NCBI GenBank assembly: GCA_946615865.1
Contig: CAMOIJ010000007.1
Span: 21,435-85,434, forward strand
DNA length: 64,000 nucleotides
Direction of reading: 5' to 3'
DNA from: an uncultured Lachnospiraceae bacterium
GTDB lineage: Bacteria > Bacillota > Clostridia > Lachnospirales > Lachnospiraceae
Shown: piece by piece, positions 29,596 to 38,915 of the stretch
Position numbering within the stretch: the stretch's first letter is position 1
Layout of the letters: the number at the start of each line of letters is the position of its first letter
The notes under the pieces: model-generated
What the model was told of the DNA's origin: nothing
Seen by the model: the letters and a program-made list of their open reading frames with translations, nothing else
The model's database searches: none
Translations under genes and position numbers: made by a program

Positions 29596-32055
29596 TTACT
29601 GCAGCTCAACGATAGTGACGCCTGCGTCGCCTTCACCGAAGTCGCCGAGTCTGTATTTTTTGATCCACTTCTGTCTGCGAAGGTAGTTGTGGACCGCTTT
29701 GCGCAGAGCCCCGGTCCCCTTGCCGTGTACGATGCGGACACTGGAGAGATGGGACATTCTCGCGTCGTCGAGATATTTGTCCAGCTCGTTAATGGCTTCG
29801 TCCGTGGTCATACCCAAGAGATTCAGCTCCGGGGAGATGGACTGGTTCCTGGAGAAATCGAGATTTCTCTGCTTATTGCCTGCGCCTCCCGCATTCTCGA
29901 AAGCTTTCTTCATGCTGCTGCGGGAATTGCTCTTTACGGGATTGCCGTACGCGTCCTCTTCGATCAAAGTCAGATCACTGAGAGCTACTTTGGAATTCAT
30001 GATTCCGCAGCGCACAGAGACTTTGCCGTTGGAGTCCGGAAGGGCCGTCACAACGCCTGTCAGTCCCATGGATATCACACGGACCTTGTCGCCAACATGA
30101 AGGTCGGAGGCTTTAAGTTTCCCTGTGGGAAGTTCTTCCTGCTTGCGGCTGAGCTTCTCATTCTTCTTGGAGACCTGCTCGCGCAGTGAACTTCTCGCTC
30201 TCTCCATAGCGGCCATATCGCCTCCGCGTCCGCTCTTTCTCATCTCGGAGATCGCCGCGTCCGCCTTCTTCTTGGCGTCAGCAAGAATGTCTCTCGCCTC
30301 TTCGTTGGCCTTTTCGAGGATCTTATCCCTGCGCTCATCCAGGAGCTTTTCTTTATTCCGGATCTGCTTCTGCTCTTTGGCGATCGATTCCCTGAGGGCG
30401 GAGATCTCCTCCTGCTCCCTCTGTATTTTGATCCTCTTTTCTTCCAGATCAGCCAGGATGTCTTCCATATTCTGAGTTTCCTGGCTCAGCTGCTCCCGGG
30501 CCGCCTCAATGATGTTCTCGGGAAGTCCCAGTTTCTTCGAGATCGCGAAGGCGTTGGATTTGCCCGGCACGCCAATCAGCAGTCTGTATGTAGGCTGCAG
30601 AGTTTCCACATTGAACTCGCAGCTGGCGTTTGTGACTCCGGGCGTGTTCATGGCGTAGACCTTGAGCTCGCTGTAGTGAGTCGTAGCTACGGCTCGGATC
30701 CCCCGCTCATGCAGATAATTCAAAATAGAGATGGCCAGCGCCGCTCCTTCAGTCGGATCTGTTCCCGCGCCGAGCTCGTCGAAGAGACACAGGCTGCTCT
30801 CATCCACATCCTTCAGGATATCCACGATGGTTGTCATATGAGAGGAGAAAGTGGACAGACTCTGCTCTATGCTCTGCTCATCGCCGATATCGGCATAGAC
30901 TTCATTAAACAGCGCGATCTCACTGCGGTCGCCTGCCGGAATATGAAGTCCAGCCATACCCATCAGCTCAAAGAGACCGATGGTCTTTAATGTGACTGTC
31001 TTACCTCCCGTGTTGGGACCTGTTATGACGATCAGGTCGTAATCATTTCCGAGCTCCAGATCAATGGGCACGACTTTCTTCTTGTCAATAAGGGGATGTC
31101 TGCCCTTGTTGATCTTAATATATCTTCTGTTGTTGAGAAGGGGCATTGTGGCGTTCTGTTCCAGCGCGAGTTTGGCCTTCGCGAAGATGAAATCAAGTTT
31201 CGTCATATTCGCCGCGTTGTCCTTGAGGGCCATGAGATTGTCCGCCGCCTCTGCGGAGAGAGAAGCCAGGACCTTCTCGATCTCCTGCTTCTCCTGAAGC
31301 GTCAGTTCCCGGATCTTATTGTTGAGATTGACGATGGCAGCGGGTTCTATAAAGAGGGTGGAACCGCTGGCGCTCTGATCGTGGACAATGCCCTGCACCT
31401 GGTTCTTATATTCAGATTTAATGGGAATACAGTAGCGGTTTCCGCGCATAGTGACAACGCTGTCCTGAAGGTATGGAGCCAGCGTCACATTTACCATTTT
31501 ATTGAGCTGCTGATGGATCCTTCCGCTTGCTTCGCCGATCTCCCGGCGGACTCTGCGAAGACCGGGACTTGCCTCGTCCGCGATCTCCTCCTCGGACAGG
31601 ATGCAGCGGAGTATCTCCCTGGAGAGGCTCTTTAGGGGATAGAGGCAGTCGAAGAGGTCGAAGAGAATATTGTCCTCGGGCTTTATCTGTTCATTGCTCC
31701 CAAGAGCGGAAACGCCTCTTCCGCCGGACTCCGTTGTGCCGTATTCCTGCACGCGCCCCACATTGTCAAGAAAAGAAGCCAGATGAAGCAGCTCTGCCGC
31801 TGTCAGTGTGCTTCCGATGGAGAGAGCGCCGAAGGTATAACCGAAGTCCCTGTTGGAGCCGAAATTCACATTTCCTTTCCGGATCAGAAGCTGCAGCGCG
31901 GCGTCTGTCTCCTCCTGGGCAAGGCGGATGTCCGCCAGATTGTCCATCGGTCTTAATTCTCTGCATAACGCCTTGGCCGGCGCGGAGTTGGCGTTCTCCG
32001 TCAGCTTTTCGATGATCTTATTGAATTCAACAATGTGTAAAACTTTATCGTTCAT
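29596..32055 (-). CDS. mutS2: Endonuclease MutS2 with C-terminal Smr domain
   Basis: VITGPNTGGKTVTLKTIGL; LFDELGAGTDPTEGAAL; Smr VRIVHGKGTGALR. Confidence 0.96.
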   Translation of the reverse strand: MNDKVLHIVEFNKIIEKLTENANSAPAKALCRELRPMDNLADIRLAQEETDAALQLLIRKGNVNFGSNRDFGYTFGALSIGSTLTAAELLHLASFLDNVGRVQEYGTTESGGRGVSALGSNEQIKPEDNILFDLFDCLYPLKSLSREILRCILSEEEIADEASPGLRRVRREIGEASGRIHQQLNKMVNVTLAPYLQDSVVTMRGNRYCIPIKSEYKNQVQGIVHDQSASGSTLFIEPAAIVNLNNKIRELTLQEKQEIEKVLASLSAEAADNLMALKDNAANMTKLDFIFAKAKLALEQNATMPLLNNRRYIKINKGRHPLIDKKKVVPIDLELGNDYDLIVITGPNTGGKTVTLKTIGLFELMGMAGLHIPAGDRSEIALFNEVYADIGDEQSIEQSLSTFSSHMTTIVDILKDVDESSLCLFDELGAGTDPTEGAALAISILNYLHERGIRAVATTHYSELKVYAMNTPGVTNASCEFNVETLQPTYRLLIGVPGKSNAFAISKKLGLPENIIEAAREQLSQETQNMEDILADLEEKRIKIQREQEEISALRESIAKEQKQIRNKEKLLDERRDKILEKANEEARDILADAKKKADAAISEMRKSGRGGDMAAMERARSSLREQVSKKNEKLSRKQEELPTGKLKASDLHVGDKVRVISMGLTGVVTALPDSNGKVSVRCGIMNSKVALSDLTLIEEDAYGNPVKSNSRSSMKKAFENAGGAGNKQRNLDFSRNQSISPELNLLGMTTDEAINELDKYLDDARMSHLSSVRIVHGKGTGALRKAVHNYLRRQKWIKKYRLGDFGEGDAGVTIVELQ

Positions 32056-32181
32056 GGAAATCGTGATTCTCCCGGCTTGTTAATTGATCGATTTTTCAGC
32101 AGGTTTACCCATGGGGATAGTATAGCACATCTGCGACGGTTCTTTTCAATTTCCTGCGGTCGGGGTATACTTTAGAAAAAT

Positions 32182-33597
32182 GTGAACTGTAGTAAGGACA
32201 TAACTATGAGCAATGAACATCCCGACCGGGAAGAATACAAGCAGGACAACCTGCAGGAAATAAAACAGAATACGGAAACCGGCGGTACTCCCAATTCAAA
32301 GGAGCAGGACTCCGACATCGGATTTCTGCAGGAAGAGATCAAAAAGCGCCCCCGCAACAAAAAGAAAATGATGCGCCAGATGATGAACATTGCCATTATG
32401 GCGGCAGTTTTCGGAGCGGTAGCCTGCCTGTTCTTCCTTCTTTTGGAGCCGATCTTTACCAGAATGCTGTATCCGGAGGAAGCGGTGACCGGCGTAACAT
32501 ATCCCGAGGAGACGGAGACCGAAGAGCTGACGCCCGAGGAAATGCTGGTCAACGAAGAAGAGAAAGCCGCTACAGAGGAGCAGGAGAGGATCCGGCAGGA
32601 GGTGGAGCGCATCCTGCGGGATAAGGACCGGGGAGCAAGGGCGTACGAGAACCTCTACGGAGCGCTGCGCTCTGTAGCGATGGACTCCCTCTATTATCTT
32701 GTGGACGTGTCGGAGATCTCATCGGATACAGACTGGTTCAATGATCCCTATGAGACAAGAGGCACCGTTTCAGGAATTATTATTGCCAAAACAGACTCGG
32801 AAGCACAGCTTCTGGTATATTCGCCGGGTATCAACGCCGCGCAGACAATTCAGGTAACCTTTTACGACAGTTCCTCCGTCGAGGGAGCGATCCGTTCCTA
32901 TGACCGTGTATCCGGTTTTGCTGTGCTCAGCGTCAGTCTGGAAAGTATGAGCCAGGAATCAAAGGAGAAACTCAGGACGGCGAATCTGGGATCCTCTTCG
33001 CCTTCCGTAGTACTGGGAAGGCCGGTGATCGCTGTGGGAAGGTCTACAGGAAACAGCGGAAGTATTTGCTATGGGGCGATTACCTCTGCGAGTGCAAATC
33101 TGCCGATACAGGATTCCGGCTTTGTACAACTCACGACGGATATTTACGGCAGCAAGAACGCCTCAGGAGTGCTGATCGATCCGGACGGCCTTGTGATCGG
33201 GATAATCGATCCCATGCACGGAAGACCCGATATGCCTAATATTCTCTGCGCTATTGGCATCACGGAGACCAAACAGCTGATAGAAAAATTATCAGCGGGA
33301 GGCAAAAAAGCGTATCTTGGTGTACAATGTACAGATGTGCCGGGTGATGTGCGCTCCAGGATGAATATTCCGGACGGAGTTTATCTGAGCGGAGTGGCGG
33401 ATGATTCGCCAGCAATGAACGCGGGACTTCAGAAGGGAGATGTGATCACCGTTATGGGCGATGAGGAAGTGCATTACAGCGCGGCGATCTCCCGGATCCT
33501 TCTGGAGAACGAAGCCGGGTCTGAGATTTCTATTACTCTCCTGCGTCCGAGCGGAGAGGGTTATACAGAAATGGAACTGAACGTCACGCTGGAGTGA
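32182..33597 (+). CDS. HtrA-like membrane protein with PDZ domain; serine protease catalytic motifs appear degenerate
   Basis: N-terminal cytoplasmic region + TM; C-terminal PDZ YLGVQCTDVPGDVRSRMNIPDGVYLSGVADDSPAMNAGLQKGDVITVMG; no TNNHV or GNSGGPL. Confidence 0.75.
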   Translation: MNCSKDITMSNEHPDREEYKQDNLQEIKQNTETGGTPNSKEQDSDIGFLQEEIKKRPRNKKKMMRQMMNIAIMAAVFGAVACLFFLLLEPIFTRMLYPEEAVTGVTYPEETETEELTPEEMLVNEEEKAATEEQERIRQEVERILRDKDRGARAYENLYGALRSVAMDSLYYLVDVSEISSDTDWFNDPYETRGTVSGIIIAKTDSEAQLLVYSPGINAAQTIQVTFYDSSSVEGAIRSYDRVSGFAVLSVSLESMSQESKEKLRTANLGSSSPSVVLGRPVIAVGRSTGNSGSICYGAITSASANLPIQDSGFVQLTTDIYGSKNASGVLIDPDGLVIGIIDPMHGRPDMPNILCAIGITETKQLIEKLSAGGKKAYLGVQCTDVPGDVRSRMNIPDGVYLSGVADDSPAMNAGLQKGDVITVMGDEEVHYSAAISRILLENEAGSEISITLLRPSGEGYTEMELNVTLE

Positions 33598-33658
33598 TAA
33601 AACCGGCACAGATCATAAATTATAAAATCATAATATTAGAAACGAGGAACAATCAGGA

Positions 33659-34603
33659 ATGCGATATATTCAGGAACTTCACGAGGGAAGCAGCGTCAAG
33701 GACATCTATTTGTGCAAGAAGAGAATGTCGCTTGTAACCAAGAACGGGAAAAACTACGAGAGTCTTACACTGCAGGACAAGACCGGCATTATCGACGCCA
33801 AGATCTGGGATCCCAACAGCATGGGAATCGGAGAGTTCGAGGAGCTGGACTATGTGGACATCGCAGGAGATGTAGTCTCTTTCCAGGGACATCTGCAGCT
33901 TAATATCAAAAGAGCGCGCAAATGCCATGAAGGAGAGTACAATCCGGCGGATTACGTGCCGGTATCGGACAAGAACATCGACGATATGATGGGAGCCATC
34001 GGCAAATACATCGACAGTGTTAAAAATGAGTATCTGCAGCGGCTTCTCAAGGCTTTCTTTGTGGAGGACAAAGAGTTTATCGAGGACTTCCGCATGTCTT
34101 CAGCGGCAAAGAGCGTGCACCACAGTTTCGTCGGCGGCCTTGCGGAGCATACGTTGGGCGTCACAAATCTGTGCCATTTCTTCTGCAGAAATTATCCTTA
34201 CCTGAACAGAGATCTGCTGATCGCCGTGGCCCTTCTCCACGACATCGGCAAGACCAAAGAGCTCTCCAGGTTCCCCCGCAACGACTACACGGAGGAGGGA
34301 CAGTTTATCGGCCATATCATTATCGGAGTGCAGATGATCGATGAGAAACTCAGGGAGATTCCGGACTTTCCGGTTCTGCTCGCAAATGAGGTCCGCCACT
34401 GTATTTTGGCCCACCACGGGGAGTTGGAATACGGTTCTCCCAAAAAGCCTGCTATCGCGGAGGCACTGGCTCTGAATTTTGCCGACAACACGGACGCGAA
34501 ACTGGAGATCTTTAAGGAGACGCTGGCAGCGGGCCAGAGCGACGCGGGCTGGATCGGATACCAGAACCTTCTGGAGTCCAACATCAGGAGAACCGAATTA
34601 TGA
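33659..34603 (+). CDS. YhaM-like OB-fold/HD-domain 3'-5' exoribonuclease
   Basis: OB domain then HHSFVGGLAEHTLGV, LLIAVALLHDIGKTKEL. Confidence 0.9.
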   Translation: MRYIQELHEGSSVKDIYLCKKRMSLVTKNGKNYESLTLQDKTGIIDAKIWDPNSMGIGEFEELDYVDIAGDVVSFQGHLQLNIKRARKCHEGEYNPADYVPVSDKNIDDMMGAIGKYIDSVKNEYLQRLLKAFFVEDKEFIEDFRMSSAAKSVHHSFVGGLAEHTLGVTNLCHFFCRNYPYLNRDLLIAVALLHDIGKTKELSRFPRNDYTEEGQFIGHIIIGVQMIDEKLREIPDFPVLLANEVRHCILAHHGELEYGSPKKPAIAEALALNFADNTDAKLEIFKETLAAGQSDAGWIGYQNLLESNIRRTEL

Positions 34604-36072
34604 AGAAGAACAAGGTTTCCGGGTATCGGAAGGGACAGGAGATCAAAGTCCGCATAATCGATATCGGAATGAGGGGCGAAGGCATCGGCAAGTTGGAGGA
34701 CGGATATACCGTCTTTATTAAGGACGCCGTGGTCGGAGATTATGTCCGGGCGAGCATCATGAAAGCAAACAAGTCCTATGCCTACGCACACCTTGATCAG
34801 ATCTTACAGGCTTCACCCCACAGGGTGGAGCCTCTTTGTCCTATCGCAAGGCAGTGCGGCGGATGCCAGCTGCAGGCGCTTTCCTATGAACAGGAACTTG
34901 TCTATAAGCAAAACAAGGTGCGCGCTGATCTAATCCGGATCGGAGGATTCCCGGAAGAAGAGATCGATTCTGTAATGGAGCCGATCGTCGGAATGCAGGA
35001 CAATCCGACAGGACCCTGGAGATACCGCAACAAGGCGCAGGTGCCGGTGGGAAAGAACTCTGCGGGAAGGATTGTGGCAGGTTTTTATGCCGGCAGAACC
35101 CACTCCATCATACCGATGACAGACTGCATGCTCGGGCAGGAGATCAATAAGGATATCATTGACCGCGTGCTGACCTATATGGAGATCCACAAAGTGCCTC
35201 CGTATGATGAAGAGACCGGCAAAGGATTGATCAGGCATATTCTGATCCGCAGCGGTAAATTCAGCGGACAGATCATGGTATGTATTGTGGCGAACGGGGA
35301 CAGTCTGCCCTATGAGTCGGATCTTGTGGAACATCTGCAAAATGTGCCTGGTATGACGTCGATAGTTCTCAATGTTAATAAAGAGCGCACGAATGTGATC
35401 CTCGGCCGGAAGCTTCGAACGCTGTGGGGACTGGATGAGATTGAAGATACGCTGCATGCGTATGATGTAACGGAAGACGGCGCTTTTGTGCCGGCCGCGG
35501 AGGCAGTGACTTTCTGCATCTCGCCGCTCTCCTTTTATCAGGTCAATCCTGAGCAGACACAGAAACTATATAGTCTTGCTATGGATTATGCTCATCTGAC
35601 CGGGAAAGAAACCGTGTGGGATCTCTATTGCGGAGTCGGCACGATCTCACTGTTCATGGCGCGCAGGGCAAAAAAGGTCTGCGGCGTTGAGATCATTCCT
35701 GAAGCAATTGAAAACGCGAAGCAGAACGCGGCGCGCAACGAAATCGAGAATGCGGAGTTCTTTGTAGGAAAAGCAGAGGAAGTGCTGCCGGCCTACGTGC
35801 AGGAGTGTAGGTCGGCGGGAAAGGAGCCGGATATCGACGTGATCTGTGTGGATCCTCCGCGCAAGGGATGTGACTCGAAGTGCCTGGAGACAATTCTGGA
35901 GATCAGACCGGAAAGAGTCGTATATGTCAGTTGTGATCCGGCGACACTTGCGAGGGACCTCAGGATTTTGGCAGACGGAGGGTATGAGCTCAGGAAGGTG
36001 CGGCCGGTGGATCAGTTTGGGCATACGGTGCACGTGGAGACAGTAGTATTGATGACAAAGGTGAAGGCCTAA
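34600..36072 (+). CDS. rlmD: 23S rRNA (uracil-5-)-methyltransferase, RlmD/RumA family
   Basis: TRAM domain; CPIARQCGGCQLQALSYEQELVYKQ; VWDLYCGVGTISLFMA; DPPRKGCD. Confidence 0.93.
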   Translation: MKKNKVSGYRKGQEIKVRIIDIGMRGEGIGKLEDGYTVFIKDAVVGDYVRASIMKANKSYAYAHLDQILQASPHRVEPLCPIARQCGGCQLQALSYEQELVYKQNKVRADLIRIGGFPEEEIDSVMEPIVGMQDNPTGPWRYRNKAQVPVGKNSAGRIVAGFYAGRTHSIIPMTDCMLGQEINKDIIDRVLTYMEIHKVPPYDEETGKGLIRHILIRSGKFSGQIMVCIVANGDSLPYESDLVEHLQNVPGMTSIVLNVNKERTNVILGRKLRTLWGLDEIEDTLHAYDVTEDGAFVPAAEAVTFCISPLSFYQVNPEQTQKLYSLAMDYAHLTGKETVWDLYCGVGTISLFMARRAKKVCGVEIIPEAIENAKQNAARNEIENAEFFVGKAEEVLPAYVQECRSAGKEPDIDVICVDPPRKGCDSKCLETILEIRPERVVYVSCDPATLARDLRILADGGYELRKVRPVDQFGHTVHVETVVLMTKVKA

Positions 36073-36096
36073 AAACCGCGTATTTAAGCCATTTAT

Positions 36097-36144
36097 GCGG
36101 GTTTGGACGACTTGAAAGGTTGTCCAAGCCCGCTTATTTTTTTG
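36097..36144 (+). terminator. rlmD terminator
   Basis: GCGGGTTTGGACGACTTGAAAGGTTGTCCAAGCCCGC followed by TTATTTTTTT. Confidence 0.9.
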
Positions 36145-36243
36145 CCTTTTGGTAGTGTAGCTTAAGACGAGATTGTTCCGGAACGGTTTGTGGAAACTTA
36201 TCAAGAGAGATAAAGACAGTGCGCGGAAACTTATCTAAGTGAA

Positions 36244-36295
36244 AGCCTTCCTAAGCTAACATTGAGGTGTTGGGTTAGGAAGGCTCTGTTTTTGT
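36244..36295 (+). terminator. Second terminator at the island boundary
   Basis: AGCCTTCCTAA ... TTAGGAAGGCT followed by CTGTTTTTG. Confidence 0.8.
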
Positions 36296-36352
36296 TTCGA
36301 CAAATAGAAGAATAGAAAAAATAAAATTTGGTATTCAAATACTAAAAAGTGA

Positions 36353-36381
36353 TTGACAAATACATTTTGACCTGTTATATT
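36353..36381 (+). promoter_or_regulatory. Near-consensus sigma-A promoter for the accessory/defence operon
   Basis: TTGACA (36353-36358), 17-bp spacer, TATATT (36376-36381). Confidence 0.75.
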
Positions 36382-36432
36382 AAGATCAGAAAGATGTAAA
36401 AGAGCATCGGATAGGTGTTGGAGGTTCAGACG

Positions 36433-36657
36433 ATGACTGTTAAAAAGGATCGAACGCTAAAGGTATACGAGACTAGCGGATATAAATATCAGCAGACACC
36501 AACGATTATGCTAAGAGGAAAATGGCTGGAGCAATTTGGATTCGCTATCGGGGACAGGCTAACTGTTCACTGCGAAAAAGGAACGCTGGTGGTCATGAAG
36601 GATACAACTGATTCAGAAATGGCGCATGCGCTGAAGGAGAAAAATCATGGCAAATAA
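36433..36657 (+). CDS. SymE-like / SpoVT-AbrB-fold small protein
   Basis: TPTIMLRGKWLEQFGFAIGDRLTVHCEKGTLVVMKD resembles SymE; GGAGGT at 36420-36425 before ATG 36433. Confidence 0.7.
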   Translation: MTVKKDRTLKVYETSGYKYQQTPTIMLRGKWLEQFGFAIGDRLTVHCEKGTLVVMKDTTDSEMAHALKEKNHGK

Positions 36658-38248
36658 GATGGAAGATAGATTGTGGGCATATCTCAACATGTTCCGGGGA
36701 ATTATGAAACCGGCACAAATGTTAGAAGGCACGCTTCTGATTACAGAAGTAAAGGCTGCTAATCCTGATAAGGATCTGGATAGAGATTCGGCCTATGAGG
36801 CAATGTTGGTTTTGGCGGACAAGCTCCAGGTGCGTAACCCGTTCGCGGATCCGGATGCGTTTTTCCAAGCGTACCAGCAGATCGATGGTGAACCAGACTG
36901 GGAAGATATGATGTATCGCTACCTCGGGATGGAAGGCTTCTACATGATCTTGACGCCGACTGTGCTTATGAAGGAAATGGCATCTCGCATCGGTGATAAT
37001 AGCAAGAAGGTTATGATTGCCGAGGGAGAAAAGTTTGTTCCGAACTTAAAAGCAACGGTTGATGAGCACCCGAATTGCACGTTTACAGTTACAACACAAA
37101 GCCCATTATATGAAACAGTCTTCCGCCGGATTTTTTCGGGATACGATAATGTTACGGTTGCAAACTCAAGCATTTATCAATATGGCTTCCTTGATGAACA
37201 ATTTGACCTGATCTTATCCGTTCCTAACTTTGCGGGACGTGCCCTGGCAGAGGATGATACGAACTTCATCTGTAGAGACACAGAAATGGTCGCGTTGGAA
37301 AACCTGCTTCTTCACCTTTCCTCATCTGGGGAGTTGGTGATCGTAATGCCCGGAAAGATCACTTTTGCCAGCGGACGAGTAAACGACCTGAGGGAGTTCA
37401 TTATGCAGATGTATAAGCTGGAAGAGATTTCAGAACTGCCAGAGGGTATTTTCCAGAACACCGGCATCAAAACATACTTGCTTGTTGTCGGCGCCGGCCG
37501 TACGGAGGATGTTGTGATCCGTAAGTACTCTGCGGTTGGAAGAAAAACAAAACGCGGTCCCGTCAAAGAAATGGAAATCAGTGCAGACTCCTTTGCAATG
37601 CTGGAGGAGTTTGAAGAAATCGGCGATTGGAATATTGATAAGCTCCTGACCCAGCAGGATGAGGAGTTCATGAAATATCAGGCGTCGGATATGAGAAAAA
37701 CCCTCCTGGGAGATGTTGCTGAAATCTTCCGCGGGAAGGCAGTATCAAAGAAGCAAGAAACTGGTTCGATCGGCGTAGTGAATATTTCCAACATTGGACA
37801 GTATGAGCTCGATTACGAAACGTTGGATAAGTTGGACGAAGAAGATCGGAAGGTTGCGAACTATATTCTGAAAGAGGGAGATGTACTCCTTCCGGCCAGA
37901 GGTACTGCAATCAGGACGGCAGTATTCCACGAACAGCTTTATCCTTGTATCGCTTCGGCCAACGTAATAGTGATCCGGCCAAACCCGAAGATGCTGGACA
38001 GCACTTATCTGAAGATATTCATTGACAGCCCGATCGGCAACAGCATGATCAGCAGCTTGCAGCAGGGCATGACGGTAATGAATATCAGCTATAAAGACCT
38101 AAAGATGCTGGAGATTCCCTTTCCCGTCCTTGAGGAGCAGCAACGGATCTCCAAGCAATATACAGATTCATATAAGGAATATATTGATAGCGTCTCCGCT
38201 GCAGAGAAGCGGTGGCGGGAGACACTGTCTAAACTTCAGACATTTTGA
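36647..38248 (+). CDS. HsdM-like (N6 DNA methylase fold) pseudo-enzyme fused to HsdS-like target recognition domain
   Basis: HsdM-like pattern LTPTVLMKEMASRI ... FDLILSVPNF ... GELVIVMPGKITF ... LPEGIFQNTGIKTYLLVV; C-terminal TRD LGDVAEIFRGKAVSKKQ...GDVLLPARGTAIRTA...QQRISKQ. Confidence 0.8.
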   Translation: MANKMEDRLWAYLNMFRGIMKPAQMLEGTLLITEVKAANPDKDLDRDSAYEAMLVLADKLQVRNPFADPDAFFQAYQQIDGEPDWEDMMYRYLGMEGFYMILTPTVLMKEMASRIGDNSKKVMIAEGEKFVPNLKATVDEHPNCTFTVTTQSPLYETVFRRIFSGYDNVTVANSSIYQYGFLDEQFDLILSVPNFAGRALAEDDTNFICRDTEMVALENLLLHLSSSGELVIVMPGKITFASGRVNDLREFIMQMYKLEEISELPEGIFQNTGIKTYLLVVGAGRTEDVVIRKYSAVGRKTKRGPVKEMEISADSFAMLEEFEEIGDWNIDKLLTQQDEEFMKYQASDMRKTLLGDVAEIFRGKAVSKKQETGSIGVVNISNIGQYELDYETLDKLDEEDRKVANYILKEGDVLLPARGTAIRTAVFHEQLYPCIASANVIVIRPNPKMLDSTYLKIFIDSPIGNSMISSLQQGMTVMNISYKDLKMLEIPFPVLEEQQRISKQYTDSYKEYIDSVSAAEKRWRETLSKLQTF

Positions 38249-38265
38249 AAGGAGATGCGGCCAAG

Positions 38266-38901
38266 ATGAAAATGTATAACATAGTTGATCAGCGCGGTAA
38301 CTACTATAAGATCGGCGAAAAAGGAAATCTCGTGGTCGCAAAAGACTCTGACGATGCGAATTTATTCTCTCTGCGGGAGGCTAACGATCGTATCGGAGGC
38401 GGCCGGAAGGCAAGATTTTATTCCATCCTGGAAGTCGAAATTCCTGATGATGTAGAAGATGAACCAGTGTACGCAGCACCTGAATATGACGAGATTAAGA
38501 AGCCGACCATGTACGATGATCTCCAGAACGACTGGGAAGCAACATTGTCCAAGCTCTGCTATATGAGCTCCCATATCCAGGAATACCAGGATAACTTAAA
38601 CACGATGCTGTCCGATGTGGATAAAGAAATCTGTGACCTCCTTCACTATTTGGAACTGAATGACTTGGATGATTCTGAGATGTTAAAGGCATCAAAGATG
38701 CTGCAAGACCGTCGGCGCCGTAGGCGTGAAATCAAGGATGAGATGGAAAAGACAGCAGTGATACGCTCCACTTTCCTGGACAGAGAGTTCGGAATCAAGG
38801 TGCATCAGGGACTTGAACAGATAGAGCATATGAAAGGCAGAATTTATACGCCGCGCAGACTGTCAGACCTTTTTGACGGTCAGATGCGCAGGGCTGTCTG
38901 A
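38266..38901 (+). CDS. Uncharacterised 211-aa protein with predicted coiled coil
   Basis: ORF with RBS AAAGGAG; charged helical C-terminal two thirds (DVDKEICDLLHYLE...RRRRRREIKDEMEK). Confidence 0.75.
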   Translation: MKMYNIVDQRGNYYKIGEKGNLVVAKDSDDANLFSLREANDRIGGGRKARFYSILEVEIPDDVEDEPVYAAPEYDEIKKPTMYDDLQNDWEATLSKLCYMSSHIQEYQDNLNTMLSDVDKEICDLLHYLELNDLDDSEMLKASKMLQDRRRRRREIKDEMEKTAVIRSTFLDREFGIKVHQGLEQIEHMKGRIYTPRRLSDLFDGQMRRAV

Positions 38902-38915
38902 GGAGGATATAACGA

